NCBI RefSeq assembly: GCF_014652915.1
Contig: NZ_BMZS01000006.1
Span: 62,001-126,000, forward strand
DNA from: Thalassobaculum fulvum
GTDB lineage: Bacteria > Pseudomonadota > Alphaproteobacteria > Thalassobaculales > Thalassobaculaceae
Length of the DNA: 64,000 bases
Direction: 5' to 3'
Shown here piece after piece: positions 17,870 to 26,771 of the stretch. Within the stretch, counting starts at the first letter, position 1. The number at the start of each line of letters is the position of its first letter. The notes beneath the pieces are model-generated. The model saw only the letters and a program-made list of their open reading frames with translations, searched no databases and was not told where the DNA came from. The position numbers and the translations under genes were made by a program.

Positions 17870-19069
17870 TCAACGCGCACCGGCCAGCGGTCGCGGCTCC
17901 CCGAACAGGTATCCCTGACCGAAGTCGACGCGCAGCTCCAGCATGTCGAGCAGCATGTCCTCGCTCTCGATCTTCTCGACGATCAGGTCCATGGCGTTGC
18001 GGTCGAGCGCGCCCTTCAGCGCCCGCATGTCCAGCACCGGATCGTCGCCGCGCGCCAGCTCGTGCAGCATGTGGGCGCCGACCTTGATGTAGCGGAAGCC
18101 CTGGCCGGCCAGGTCCTCCAGGTCGAGGTCCATGTCGGTGACCTGGTCCATCGAGAACCGGTAGCCGCAGCCGCGCAGCCGCTCCAGGTTCATGCGGGTG
18201 ACGTAGTCGCCGGCGGCGATGCTGGCCTGGTCGAACTCGAAGATCAGGGTCTCCGCGAGCTGCCGGTTCTCGGCCATGAACGCGATGAAGTCCTGGAAGA
18301 AGTCGGCGTCGGCCAGGGAGTGGCTGGAGATGTTGCAGAAGAAACCGACGTCCGGCTGGTCGCGGCGCGCCCGGCGCACCAGCTGTACGCAGCGCACCAG
18401 CAGCAGGTTGTCGATCGCCGCCACCAGGCCGGCGCGCTCGGCCACCGGGATGTACTGCTCCGGCGTGATCAGCTTGCCGTCCTCGGTGACGATCCGCGAA
18501 TAGCACTCGTAGAACCGGCGCTTGCGCTGCGGCAGGCTGACCACCGGCTGCAGGTACAGCTCGACCTTCTCCTCGCGCAGCCCGCGCTCGACCGCCTCCA
18601 GCAGCTGGGCCTCGCCAAGCACCACGGTCGGGGCGGTCGCGTGCCTGATCTCGGCCCCGCCGGCCGGCCTGCCCTCGGGGCCGGCGATCACCTTGCCGGC
18701 GACCGCCGCCTGCTTCTTCTCCGACAGCTGGCGCAGCAGGCCGCCCAGGACCTTGAGCTCCGACGACAGCCGCTCGGCGTCCGGCATGTCGTCGAGCCGG
18801 ACCCGCAGCGTGTCGAGCTCGGCCCGGGTCGCCTCGGCCTCGTCGTGCAGGGTGTCGACGTCGCGGACCAGCGTGCGGATCCGCGCCTCCAGCGCCCGCA
18901 TCCGCAGGCGCTGGGCGACGACGGCGTGCAGCACGACCGCGACCGCGGCGAGGCCGATCCCGGTCTCGGCCGCCGGCGCCAGTTCCAGCCACGCAGCACC
19001 GGCACCGCCGGCGGCGGCCAGGGCCAGATAGACGACGGCGATCAGGACGTGGCCGAGAATGGCGATGCT
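17870..19069 (-). CDS. Membrane-anchored degenerate EAL-domain protein
   Basis: One or two N-terminal hydrophobic segments and a coiled-coil-like stretch (about 70-135 of the frame) precede an EAL-fold domain. The domain is clearly degenerate. The EAL motif itself reads ECYSR, the usual DDFGTG loop reads MDQVTDMD, and KID reads KVG, so c-di-GMP hydrolysis is unlikely; a binding or scaffold role fits better. The start is uncertain. The frame is open to a TTG at 19126 inside pyrD, and between there and the hydrophobic segment no ATG or GTG exists. A GGAG right at the pyrD stop points to a non-standard start (ATT/CTG) near 19040-19069. Confidence 0.75.
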   Translation of the reverse strand, partial: SIAILGHVLIAVVYLALAAAGGAGAAWLELAPAAETGIGLAAVAVVLHAVVAQRLRMRALEARIRTLVRDVDTLHDEAEATRAELDTLRVRLDDMPDAERLSSELKVLGGLLRQLSEKKQAAVAGKVIAGPEGRPAGGAEIRHATAPTVVLGEAQLLEAVERGLREEKVELYLQPVVSLPQRKRRFYECYSRIVTEDGKLITPEQYIPVAERAGLVAAIDNLLLVRCVQLVRRARRDQPDVGFFCNISSHSLADADFFQDFIAFMAENRQLAETLIFEFDQASIAAGDYVTRMNLERLRGCGYRFSMDQVTDMDLDLEDLAGQGFRYIKVGAHMLHELARGDDPVLDMRALKGALDRNAMDLIVEKIESEDMLLDMLELRVDFGQGYLFGEPRPLAGAR

Positions 19070-19070
19070 C

Positions 19071-20144
19071 CTAGTCGTGGGCGAGCCGCTCGGCGTCCAG
19101 GCCGACCGCGTCCTCGATCCGCGCAAGGCCGTCCGCCGCCATCAGCCCCGCGAGCTCGTCGCGGATCCGGTGGAACAGCCCCGGTCCCTTATACACCAGC
19201 GCCGTGTACAGCTGCACCAGTCGGGCGCCGGCCCGGATCTTGGCATAGGCGGTCGCCCCGTCCTCGATCCCGCCGACCCCGACCAGCGGCAGCCGGCCGG
19301 CGGCGGCCCGGTAGGCGCGGGCCAACACCCGGGTCGACGGCGCGAACAGCGGCCGGCCGCTCAGGCCGCCGGCCTCGCCGCGGGCGGCGCTTTGCAGCGA
19401 CTCGGGCCGGGCGATCGTGGTGTTCGAGACGATCAGCCCGTCGACGCCGCGCTCCACCGCGGTGCCGACGATCGCCTCGAGCTGGCCGTCGGCGAGGTCG
19501 GGGGCGATCTTCAGCAGCACCGGCGGGGCGGTCTCGCCGCACGCCTCGCCGCGGGCCTGCAGGGCCGCGGTCAGCAGCCGGCCGAGCTGGCCCTCGCCCT
19601 GCAGGTCGCGCAGGCCGGGGGTGTTGGGCGAGGACACGTTGATGGTCACGTAGTCGGCCAGCGGCGCCAGCATCCGCATGCCGTAGGCGTAGTCGTCCAC
19701 CGGGTCGGCGGTGTCCTTGTTGGCGCCGATGTTGATGCCGACGATGCCGGACCGCGGGTCGCGCCGGGCGAGCCGCGCGGCCGCCGCCTCCAGCCCGTCG
19801 TTGTTGAAGCCGTTGCGGTTGATCACCGCCCGGTCCTGCGGCAGCCGGAACAGCCGGGGACGCGGGTTGCCGGCCTGCGGGCGCGGCGTGACGGTGCCGA
19901 CCTCGACCGCCCCGACGCCGAGCCGCAGCAGTGCCCGCCAGCACTCGGCCGACTTGTCGAAGCCGGCGGCCAGGCAGACCGGGTGCGGGAAATCCAGGCC
20001 GAACACCCGCTGGCCGAGACCGGCCGGGACCGGCGAGCGGTCGACCGGGCCGAAGCCGGCGGCGAGGGTGCGGACCGTGAGGCGATGCGCGGTCTCCGGG
20101 TCGAGGCAGCGCATCGCCGGCATGGCGAGATCGAACAGCGTCAT
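19071..20144 (-). CDS. pyrD: Quinone-dependent dihydroorotate dehydrogenase (class 2)
   Basis: A 357-residue flavoprotein of pyrimidine synthesis that oxidises dihydroorotate to orotate with quinone. The N-terminal amphipathic helix (MTLFDLAMPAMRCLDPETAH) for membrane contact marks class 2. Catalytic and FMN motifs are LAAGFDK (58-64), INRNGFNNDG (108-117), GINIGANKDT (136-145) and the serine-containing NVSSPNTPGL (169-178). The ATG fits the family N-terminus; the frame extends 25 codons further without homology. It lies 100 bp after nosX on the same strand and probably has its own promoter. The EAL and HAD genes follow. Confidence 0.93.
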   Translation of the reverse strand: MTLFDLAMPAMRCLDPETAHRLTVRTLAAGFGPVDRSPVPAGLGQRVFGLDFPHPVCLAAGFDKSAECWRALLRLGVGAVEVGTVTPRPQAGNPRPRLFRLPQDRAVINRNGFNNDGLEAAAARLARRDPRSGIVGINIGANKDTADPVDDYAYGMRMLAPLADYVTINVSSPNTPGLRDLQGEGQLGRLLTAALQARGEACGETAPPVLLKIAPDLADGQLEAIVGTAVERGVDGLIVSNTTIARPESLQSAARGEAGGLSGRPLFAPSTRVLARAYRAAAGRLPLVGVGGIEDGATAYAKIRAGARLVQLYTALVYKGPGLFHRIRDELAGLMAADGLARIEDAVGLDAERLAHD

Positions 20145-20244
20145 GGCGGCGGACGGTAGTCGCGGCCGCGGCCGTCGGCAAGCGGGAGTGGCGGCGGTGC
20201 GCGGGCTGTCGCTCGGCACGCGCCGACGTGCACGGCCGCGGCGT

Positions 20245-21255
20245 CTACACGATCCGTGCGACTTGCCCAGACGACAGACGATAGACGTCGACCCCGCCGA
20301 TCTGCCGCACCACTGCGCGGATCTCGTTCCGGTCCATCAGCGAGAACGCCGTCGACAAGGCGTCGGCGAGCGTCGCGTCCGGCGCCGCGACCGTGGTTCC
20401 CCGGAGTACCGGCGCCGTCCGGCCGGTACGCGGGTCGATCAGGTGGCCGTACCGGCCGGCCGGATCGAAGACCGTCCCGTATCCGCCGGAGGACGCGACC
20501 GCGCGTTCGAAGCACTCCAGGGTCGCCAACGAACGTGCCGGGTCGGTCGGGTCGGCGACGCCGACCCGCCAGGGCCGGCCGGCGCCACGGTCGCCCACCG
20601 TGCGCGTTTCGCCGAGATCGAGCAGCATCCGCTCCACCCCGTTGCGCCGAAGCACCGCCGCCACGCGGTCGGTCACGTAACCCTGGGCGATGCCGTTGAG
20701 AGTGACGGCCATGCCCGGGCGCGCGAAGGCGATCTCCCGCGGCTCGACCCCGACGCCCCGCCAGTCGACCAGCGGCAGCAGGTCGGACACCACGGGCAGC
20801 CGGTCGGCGCCCGGTTCCGCGAAGTGATCGCGGTAGCGCTGCCAGAGCGGCTGTACCGTCACGTCGAAGGCGCCGCCGCTCGCCCGGCTGATCTCGCCTG
20901 CCCGTGCCAGCAACTCGACCAGTTCGATCGGCGGGTCCGGCAGCCGGCCGGCCCTGTTCAGGGCGACGACGGCGGAATCCGGCCGGTACAGGCTGAAGAT
21001 CGCTTCCAGCCGCTCGATTTCCCGCACCGCGAGCCCGACCAGCCGCCGTGCCTCCGCCGGGTCCGGGTGCAGCACTCGGATCGAGGCCCGGGCACCCAGG
21101 GCGACACCCCGCCAGACACACGGTTCGACACTCCCAGCCTGTGCCTGCGGGCCACCAGGCAACAACGCGACACCGGTCGCCGCCCCGGCGATCGCCAGGA
21201 AGCGTCGGCGTCCGCACGCCGCAGCGGCGGTATCAGTCGGTTGAGCTGTCGTCAT
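20245..21255 (-). CDS. nosX: NosX, ApbE-like FAD:protein FMN transferase
   Basis: A 336-residue periplasmic flavin transferase with a Tat signal (RRRFLAIAG, 16-24). It would attach FMN covalently to NosR at the threonine of its SGAT motif. ApbE family signs are ERLEAIFSLYRPDSAV, LNGIAQGYVTDRVA, the DLGETRTVG loop and a late SLMDRNEIRAV region. It is the last gene of the nosRZDFYLX order, which supports NosX rather than a general ApbE. The ATG is ten bases from the nosL stop. The whole cluster reads in one direction, so it is probably a single operon with nosR first. Confidence 0.9.
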   Translation of the reverse strand: MTTAQPTDTAAAACGRRRFLAIAGAATGVALLPGGPQAQAGSVEPCVWRGVALGARASIRVLHPDPAEARRLVGLAVREIERLEAIFSLYRPDSAVVALNRAGRLPDPPIELVELLARAGEISRASGGAFDVTVQPLWQRYRDHFAEPGADRLPVVSDLLPLVDWRGVGVEPREIAFARPGMAVTLNGIAQGYVTDRVAAVLRRNGVERMLLDLGETRTVGDRGAGRPWRVGVADPTDPARSLATLECFERAVASSGGYGTVFDPAGRYGHLIDPRTGRTAPVLRGTTVAAPDATLADALSTAFSLMDRNEIRAVVRQIGGVDVYRLSSGQVARIV

Positions 21256-21265
21256 GGTCGGGTTC

Positions 21266-21802
21266 CTAGTGACGGGTGGGGGCGGACGCCAGTCCGCCGT
21301 CGGCGCCGAGGACGAGGTTCGCCGGCACCTCGCCGAATCGGTAGATCGTACCGCCGTTGACCTGTCGGAAGCGTTCCGCGGCGGCCCGGTCGGCGAACGG
21401 AACCACCTCCCGGGCACCCATGCCGCCGACCGCGGTGCCGCCGGCGACGAACACCGCGTCACGGGCCTGGACCCAGGCGCCCGGCGACGGCTCGCGGCCG
21501 TCGGTCGAGCGCCCCATGTCGCTGACGTAGAGCGCCACCACGGTCCGCGGCTCGCCCGGCAGGATGGTGAACGCCAGGGCATCGCGCACCGAGGTGAACC
21601 ACAACGGTTCCGACTGCCCGCGCAGGAACACCTGCCCCTTCGGGCCGGGGTGCTCGGCCACCGCCATGCCGCAGAAATAGCCGACCGAGTCCGGTCCCGG
21701 CTCGCGCGGCGTCGGCAGGGTCGCGACCTGGCCACCCTCTCCGCAGGCTGCCAGTCCCAGCACGGCCGTCAGCGCCAGCAACGCCGTCCGCATGAACTTC
21801 AT
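21266..21802 (-). CDS. nosL: NosL copper chaperone lipoprotein
   Basis: A 178-residue outer-face lipoprotein. The signal ends in the lipobox LAAC (Cys20). The copper-ligand region YFCGMAVAEHPGPKGQVF contains the conserved C44-G-M46. Later come WFTSVRDALAF and VPFADRAAAERF, as in NosL. NosL delivers Cu(I) toward NosZ with the help of the NosDFY transporter. The gene overlaps the end of nosY (its ATG lies within the last bases of nosY). The length is normal for the family. Confidence 0.93.
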   Translation of the reverse strand: MKFMRTALLALTAVLGLAACGEGGQVATLPTPREPGPDSVGYFCGMAVAEHPGPKGQVFLRGQSEPLWFTSVRDALAFTILPGEPRTVVALYVSDMGRSTDGREPSPGAWVQARDAVFVAGGTAVGGMGAREVVPFADRAAAERFRQVNGGTIYRFGEVPANLVLGADGGLASAPTRH

Positions 21803-22626
21803 GGATGCCTCCTGTTGAAGACCGCCACCGCGGCCGCCAGCGGCAGCACGATCCAGCCGGCGAGCGCGCCGTACAGCACGGCGACCGGCATGCTGCCGGC
21901 GTCGCCGGGCGCGCTCATGCCGGCGAGCAGAGCCGCCGCACCGTCGCCGGTCAGGTTGATCAGCCGGTACACGTCGGCCGGGTTGAAGAGCAGCAGGACG
22001 TCGAGCGCGCTGCCGCTCAGCACCGTTCCCTGGTCGACCACCAGGACGCCGAGCAGCGCGGAATCGTAGAGCAGCACGAAGAACAGCCAGAGCCCGACCG
22101 CGAGGCCGGCGGCCGTCGGCCGCTCGCGCACCGCGATGCTGGCCAGGCTGCCGAGCGCGACGAACGCGACACCCAGCATGACCGACGTCCCGATCAGCCC
22201 GGCATAGGCCCGCCAGTCCTCGGCGTCGGCCGGCACCGTCGCGGCCAGCAGCACGCCGGCGGCGCCGTACCCGGCGACCGTCGCCAGCGCCAGGGTCGCG
22301 CCGTGACCGAGGAACTTCCCGAGCACCACCTGCCAGCGCGCCACCGGATGCGCCAGCAGCAGCAGCAGGGTGCCGCGCTCGGCCTCGCCGACGATCGCGT
22401 CGAAAGACAGCAGCAGGGCCAGCAGCGGCACCAGGAAGATGGTCAGGCTGGCGAGGCTGACCACCACCACCGCGACCGGCGAGGCGCCGACGGTTCCGGT
22501 CGGTGCACTGCCGAGCAGCACCAGGCTGAGCGCGAGGGCCGCCAGGATCAGCGTGGTCGCGGCGGCCCAGCGGTTGCGCAGGCCGGCCCGGATCTCCTGT
22601 CCGGCGATCACCATGAGGGCGTTCAC
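21799..22626 (-). CDS. nosY: NosY, membrane subunit of the NosDFY ABC transporter
   Basis: A 275-residue permease with about six hydrophobic segments (for instance TTLILAALALSLVLLG, FLVPLLALLLSF, LAVGLWLFFVLLYDSALLGV and a C-terminal LPLAAAVAVF). The segment DAIVGEAERGTLLLLLAHP is the conserved coupling region of the ABC-2/NosY family. The GTG start overlaps the nosF stop (GTGA). With NosF and NosD it powers maturation of the CuZ site of NosZ in the periplasm. Confidence 0.93.
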   Translation of the reverse strand: MNALMVIAGQEIRAGLRNRWAAATTLILAALALSLVLLGSAPTGTVGASPVAVVVVSLASLTIFLVPLLALLLSFDAIVGEAERGTLLLLLAHPVARWQVVLGKFLGHGATLALATVAGYGAAGVLLAATVPADAEDWRAYAGLIGTSVMLGVAFVALGSLASIAVRERPTAAGLAVGLWLFFVLLYDSALLGVLVVDQGTVLSGSALDVLLLFNPADVYRLINLTGDGAAALLAGMSAPGDAGSMPVAVLYGALAGWIVLPLAAAVAVFNRRHP

Positions 22627-23540
22627 GGGCGGTCTCCTCCGGTCAGATGGCGGTACAGGGCCTCCAGGCCCGGGCTTTCGATCTCGACGTCCTCGATCAC
22701 CTCGCGCAGGCCGTCGAGGGCGTGGATCACGTCGGCCCGGTGCGCCGGGTCGACGGCCAGGTCGAGGTGCTCGGGGTCGCGCGCCAGCACCGTCGCCCAA
22801 GCCGCGACGGCGTCGAGCACGCGTTGCGTCGTGCAGTGCCGCACCGTGAGGCGGACCCGGACGGGCATCGGTGCCCGGCGCCGCAGGGCGGCCACGTCGC
22901 CGGCCGCGATCAGCCGGCCGCGATGCAGCATCGCCACCCGGTCGACCCGGGACTCGACCTCCGCGAGCGCATGGGTCGAGAGCAGGACCAATGCCCCCCG
23001 GTCGCGCAGCTCGGCGATGGTGTCGTAGACCTGCCGGCGGGAGTCCGGGTCGAGCCCGGAGGTCGGCTCGTCGAGCAGCAGGATGCCGGGCTCGCCGATC
23101 AGCGCCTGGGCCAGGCCCAGGCGTTGCCGCATGCCCTTCGAGTAGGTGCCGACCCGGCGATCGGCCGCCTCGGAGAGCCCGACCCGGTGCAGGATCCCCG
23201 GATTGGCCTTCACCGGCGCGTTCTTCAGCCGCGCGTAGAAGGCCAACAGCTCGGTGCCGGTCATCGCCGCGTGAAACGCCACGCTTTCCGGCAGGAAGCC
23301 GAGCCGGGCGCGAACCCGCGCGCCGTGCCGGCCCGCCGGGTCCTCGCCGAGCACCCGGACCGTTCCGGCGGTCGGCCGGATCAGCCCGAGGATCAGCTTC
23401 ATCAGCGTCGTCTTGCCGGCGCCGTTGTGCCCGACCAGGGCCACGGTCTCGCCGGCGTCCGCCCGCAGACTGACGTCGTCGAGGGCCGACAGGCGCCCGT
23501 AGCGCCGGGAGACGTGCTCCAGGGTGATCGTCGGTGTCAT
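22623..23540 (-). CDS. nosF: NosF, ATPase of the NosDFY ABC transporter
   Basis: A 305-residue ABC ATPase. Walker A is GHNGAGKT (37-44), the signature region is TYSKGMRQRLGLAQ, Walker B is ILLLDEPTSGLDPD, and the switch histidine is in LLSTHALAEV. The C-terminal about 90 residues form the NosF-type extension. ATP hydrolysis drives the NosDFY machine for copper-sulfur cluster assembly. ATGA overlap with nosD before it and GTGA with nosY after it indicate tight coupling. Confidence 0.95.
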   Translation of the reverse strand: MTPTITLEHVSRRYGRLSALDDVSLRADAGETVALVGHNGAGKTTLMKLILGLIRPTAGTVRVLGEDPAGRHGARVRARLGFLPESVAFHAAMTGTELLAFYARLKNAPVKANPGILHRVGLSEAADRRVGTYSKGMRQRLGLAQALIGEPGILLLDEPTSGLDPDSRRQVYDTIAELRDRGALVLLSTHALAEVESRVDRVAMLHRGRLIAAGDVAALRRRAPMPVRVRLTVRHCTTQRVLDAVAAWATVLARDPEHLDLAVDPAHRADVIHALDGLREVIEDVEIESPGLEALYRHLTGGDRP

Positions 23541-24805
23541 GGTTCGGACCTTCCGATGTCCGGCGGTGTCATCAGCGGCGCCGTGTCGACCACGCCGCCG
23601 GGGTACAGCGCCGGCAGGCGGGCCTGGGCGAAGCGCAGCACGGTGACCGCCGGGCTGTTGATCAGCAGCTTGGCCTGTGGGTGCCGCCACAGCAGCTCGT
23701 CGACGATGTCGTTCGGGCGGTACTCGCGGTCGGCGATGCCGTCGCCGTCGAGGTCGAAGGCCGGGTTGTCGCTCCAGTAGTTGCCGCGCCCCTCGTACGC
23801 CCAGACCACCCGGCGGGTTCCGACGTATTTCACCTGCGTCCGGTTGCCGACGAAGGCGTTCCCGGTGATCCGGTTGCGCTCCGCCCCGGCGGTGAAGTGG
23901 ATGCCGATGGGGCAGCCCTCGAACCGGTTGCCTTCGATCCGGTTGCGGTGCGCGTTGTAGATGAACAGGCACTTGCCGGCGCTGTCGCGCACGACGTTGC
24001 CGGTGATCCGCGAGCCGTTGACGTAGTTCATCAGCAGCCCGTGCTCGCGGTCGCCGGTGCTGACGTTGCCGCGGACCTCGAGATTGTCCGAGAACATCAG
24101 CGCCCAGCCGACATGGTTGCCGGTCGAGCGGTTGCCGACGATCCGGCTGTCGTGGGTGTACATGTAGTGGATGGCGAACCGCAGGTCGGCGAAGCGGTTG
24201 CCTTCGAAGGTGTTGTCGCGGCTGGTGTTCACGAAGATGCCGTCGCGCCCGTAGCGGATGTCGTTGCCGACCACGGCGGCTCCCGGCGCGTTCCAGATCG
24301 ACACCCCGTTCCCGGCCTCCGAGATCCTCAGGTCGCGGCGGCCGCGGATGACGTTGTCCTCGACCCGCGAGCCGGCGGCGCCGTGCAGGTAGACCCCGAA
24401 CAGGTTGCCGTCGAGCCGGTTGCCGACGATCGTGGCGCGTCCCGCGGTCCGGGTGACCAGGACCGCCGAGTCCATCGCCGGGACGTCGGTGCCGGAGCCC
24501 CGGATGGTCAGCCCTTCGACCCGAACGCCGGGCGCGGTGAGCGTGACCACGCTGCCGGCGCCGGTGCCTTCCAGCACCGCCCCCGGCTCGCCGACCAGGG
24601 TCAGCGGCCTGTCGACGGTGACCGGCCCGGCGTGCCGGCCGGGCGCCAGGCGCACGACGTCGCCCGGTGCCGCCGCCGCGACCGCAGCCGGCAGGTCGCC
24701 GCCCGCCGGCACCCGATGCTCGGCGGCGGTCCCCGGCGCCGCCTCGGCCGAAGCCGCGACGGCCGCCAGGGCCATGCCGACGAGTAGCTGGCGCATCCTC
24801 GTCAT
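23537..24805 (-). CDS. nosD: NosD, periplasmic beta-helix maturation protein
   Basis: A 422-residue exported protein (signal about 1-23, ending ASAEA) made almost entirely of parallel beta-helix repeats such as IVGNRLDGNLFGVYLHGA, VVGNDIRYGRDGIF and IVGNRSTGNHVGWALMF. NosD docks on NosFY and NosL and is required for copper insertion into NosZ. The gene lies 16 bp after the nosZ stop. GGAGG nine bases before the ATG supports the start. A second in-frame ATG three codons later is an alternative with little consequence. Confidence 0.93.
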   Translation of the reverse strand: MTRMRQLLVGMALAAVAASAEAAPGTAAEHRVPAGGDLPAAVAAAAPGDVVRLAPGRHAGPVTVDRPLTLVGEPGAVLEGTGAGSVVTLTAPGVRVEGLTIRGSGTDVPAMDSAVLVTRTAGRATIVGNRLDGNLFGVYLHGAAGSRVEDNVIRGRRDLRISEAGNGVSIWNAPGAAVVGNDIRYGRDGIFVNTSRDNTFEGNRFADLRFAIHYMYTHDSRIVGNRSTGNHVGWALMFSDNLEVRGNVSTGDREHGLLMNYVNGSRITGNVVRDSAGKCLFIYNAHRNRIEGNRFEGCPIGIHFTAGAERNRITGNAFVGNRTQVKYVGTRRVVWAYEGRGNYWSDNPAFDLDGDGIADREYRPNDIVDELLWRHPQAKLLINSPAVTVLRFAQARLPALYPGGVVDTAPLMTPPDIGRSEP

Positions 24806-24821
24806 CGACCGACGCCTCCGG

Positions 24822-26738
24822 CTACGCCGCCCGCGGCTCGACGAGCATGCGGCCCTTCATCTCCATGTGCAGGGCGTGGCAGAACCACTGGCAGTAGAAC
24901 CAGTGCACACCCGGCCGGTCGGCGGTGAAGGTTATGGACGCGGTCGCCTGCGGCGGCACCTCCATGGCGACGCCGTGGTTGGTCAGGGTGAAGCCGTGGG
25001 TCAGGTCCTCGACCTCGTCGATGTTGGTGACGTAGACCGTCACCTCGTCGCCCTGCCTGACCGTGAACTTCTCCAGGCTGAACGCCGGCGCCACCGAGTA
25101 CATGTAGACCCGCACCTTGTTGCCGTCGCGGATCACGTCGGCCGCCTCCTCCAGCACCACGCCGTCGGCCGCCGCCTGCTTCTTGGCGTCGTCGAACAGC
25201 GGGTCGTTGCGGTCCCAGACGTGGACCGGGCTGACCTTGGAGCGGTGGACGATGGTGGCGTCATGCGGCTCGGCGAAGCTCGGCCCGTCATGCACCAGCT
25301 TCATCTCGTCGCCGGAGATGTCGATCAGCTGGTCGCACTCGGGCTTCAGCGGGCCGACGTTCAGGAACCGGTCCTTGGAAAACTTGTTCAACGAGATCAG
25401 CCACTTGCCGTCCGCCTCCTTGGTCTGCCCCATGGAGGTGTGGTTGTGGCCGGGCTGGTAGTGGACGTCGAGCTTCTGGACGATCGGGTCGACGTCCTTG
25501 CCGGCGAACTTCTGGATCGCCTTCTCGAGGTTCCACTTGCAGATCTGGCTGTCGATGAACAGCGTCGTGTAGCAGTTGCCGCGGCCGTCGAAGGCGGTGT
25601 GGAGCGGGCCGAGGCCCAGTTCCGGCTCGGCGACGATGACGCCGCGCGGCTCGATCTTGTCCTCGAACAGGTCGTCGAACCGGCGCACGTCCATGACGCT
25701 GACGGTCGGCGACAGCTTGCCGTTGGCGACCACGTGGATGCCGTCCGGCGCCGTGTTGATGCCGTGCGGGCTGTTCGGGATCGGGACGTAGCGGGTGTAG
25801 CGCGAGCCCTTGCGGCCGTCGATCACCGGCACGCCGTTGTACTCCTTGTAGTCGCCCTTCTTCACCGCCTCCTCGATGCGGGCGATGTTGAAGACCACCA
25901 CCCAGTCCTGCTCCGCCGCGGTCATCTCCGCGAGCGTGACGCCGCCCTCGGAGTTGTAGCTGGTCGAGAAGCAGTACTTGCCCTGGTAGTCGGCATCGAC
26001 GTTGTCGAGGTTGCCGTCGACCATGACCTGCCAGGCGATCTTCATGGTGTCGCCGTCGATGGCGGTGAAGATGCCGTGGTACTTGCCCGGCTCGTCCAGG
26101 ACCGAGCCGTCGTTCGGCAGCGGCAGCCGGTCCTCGCCGTTGGCGAACACGTAGCCGGTGCGCGGGTACTTCTGCACGCGCAGGCCGTGCACCGCTTCCA
26201 TGTTCGGGATCTCGATGATCTTGTCGCACTTCATGACGTCGCAGCGCACCCGCGCGACCCGCGAGTTCGCCTTGTCGTTCACGAAGACGTAGCGACCGTC
26301 GTAGGTGCCGTCGGTGAACGACATGTGCGGGTGGTGCAGGTCGCCGTTCAGGTACACGCCGCCGCGCTTGGCCAGGTACTCCCTGGTTTCCGGCAGCAGG
26401 CCCTCGGTCAGGATCTTCCGGCTCTCGTTGGTGTCGCCCCAGCCGGTCGCGCTGCACCGGTTGAACACCGGCACCCGCATCAGCTCGCGCATCGACGGCA
26501 GGCCGACGATCCGGAGCTCGCCGGACTGGCCGCTCGAGAAGAACACATAGTACTCGTCGAGTTCGCCCGGCCCGACCTCGGCCTTCTGGGCGGCGGCGTG
26601 GGCCGCACCCGGCGCCAGCAACGCGCCTCCCGCGAAGCCCGAGGCGCCGGTGAGCCCGGCCAGTGTCGCCGCCTTCGCGGTGGTCCCCAGCAGGTCGCGC
26701 CGGCTGACGCCCGCGGCTTGATCGATCGTCTTGGCCAT
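24822..26738 (-). CDS. nosZ: Nitrous oxide reductase, clade I (Tat-exported)
   Basis: A 638-residue enzyme reducing N2O to N2 in the periplasm. The Tat signal SRRDLLGTT at 12-20 marks clade I. The N-terminal seven-bladed propeller carries the CuZ histidines, for example DLHHPHMSF and PGHNHTSMG. The C-terminal cupredoxin domain holds the CuA ligands C616, W618, C620, H624 and M627. All expected copper ligands that could be located are present. It follows nosR after 33 bp and is followed by nosD. The likely electron donors are pseudoazurin, encoded nearby, and cytochrome c. Confidence 0.96.
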   Translation of the reverse strand: MAKTIDQAAGVSRRDLLGTTAKAATLAGLTGASGFAGGALLAPGAAHAAAQKAEVGPGELDEYYVFFSSGQSGELRIVGLPSMRELMRVPVFNRCSATGWGDTNESRKILTEGLLPETREYLAKRGGVYLNGDLHHPHMSFTDGTYDGRYVFVNDKANSRVARVRCDVMKCDKIIEIPNMEAVHGLRVQKYPRTGYVFANGEDRLPLPNDGSVLDEPGKYHGIFTAIDGDTMKIAWQVMVDGNLDNVDADYQGKYCFSTSYNSEGGVTLAEMTAAEQDWVVVFNIARIEEAVKKGDYKEYNGVPVIDGRKGSRYTRYVPIPNSPHGINTAPDGIHVVANGKLSPTVSVMDVRRFDDLFEDKIEPRGVIVAEPELGLGPLHTAFDGRGNCYTTLFIDSQICKWNLEKAIQKFAGKDVDPIVQKLDVHYQPGHNHTSMGQTKEADGKWLISLNKFSKDRFLNVGPLKPECDQLIDISGDEMKLVHDGPSFAEPHDATIVHRSKVSPVHVWDRNDPLFDDAKKQAAADGVVLEEAADVIRDGNKVRVYMYSVAPAFSLEKFTVRQGDEVTVYVTNIDEVEDLTHGFTLTNHGVAMEVPPQATASITFTADRPGVHWFYCQWFCHALHMEMKGRMLVEPRAA

Positions 26739-26771
26739 GTCGGATCCCCTTTCAGTGGCCGTTGTCGTGAA

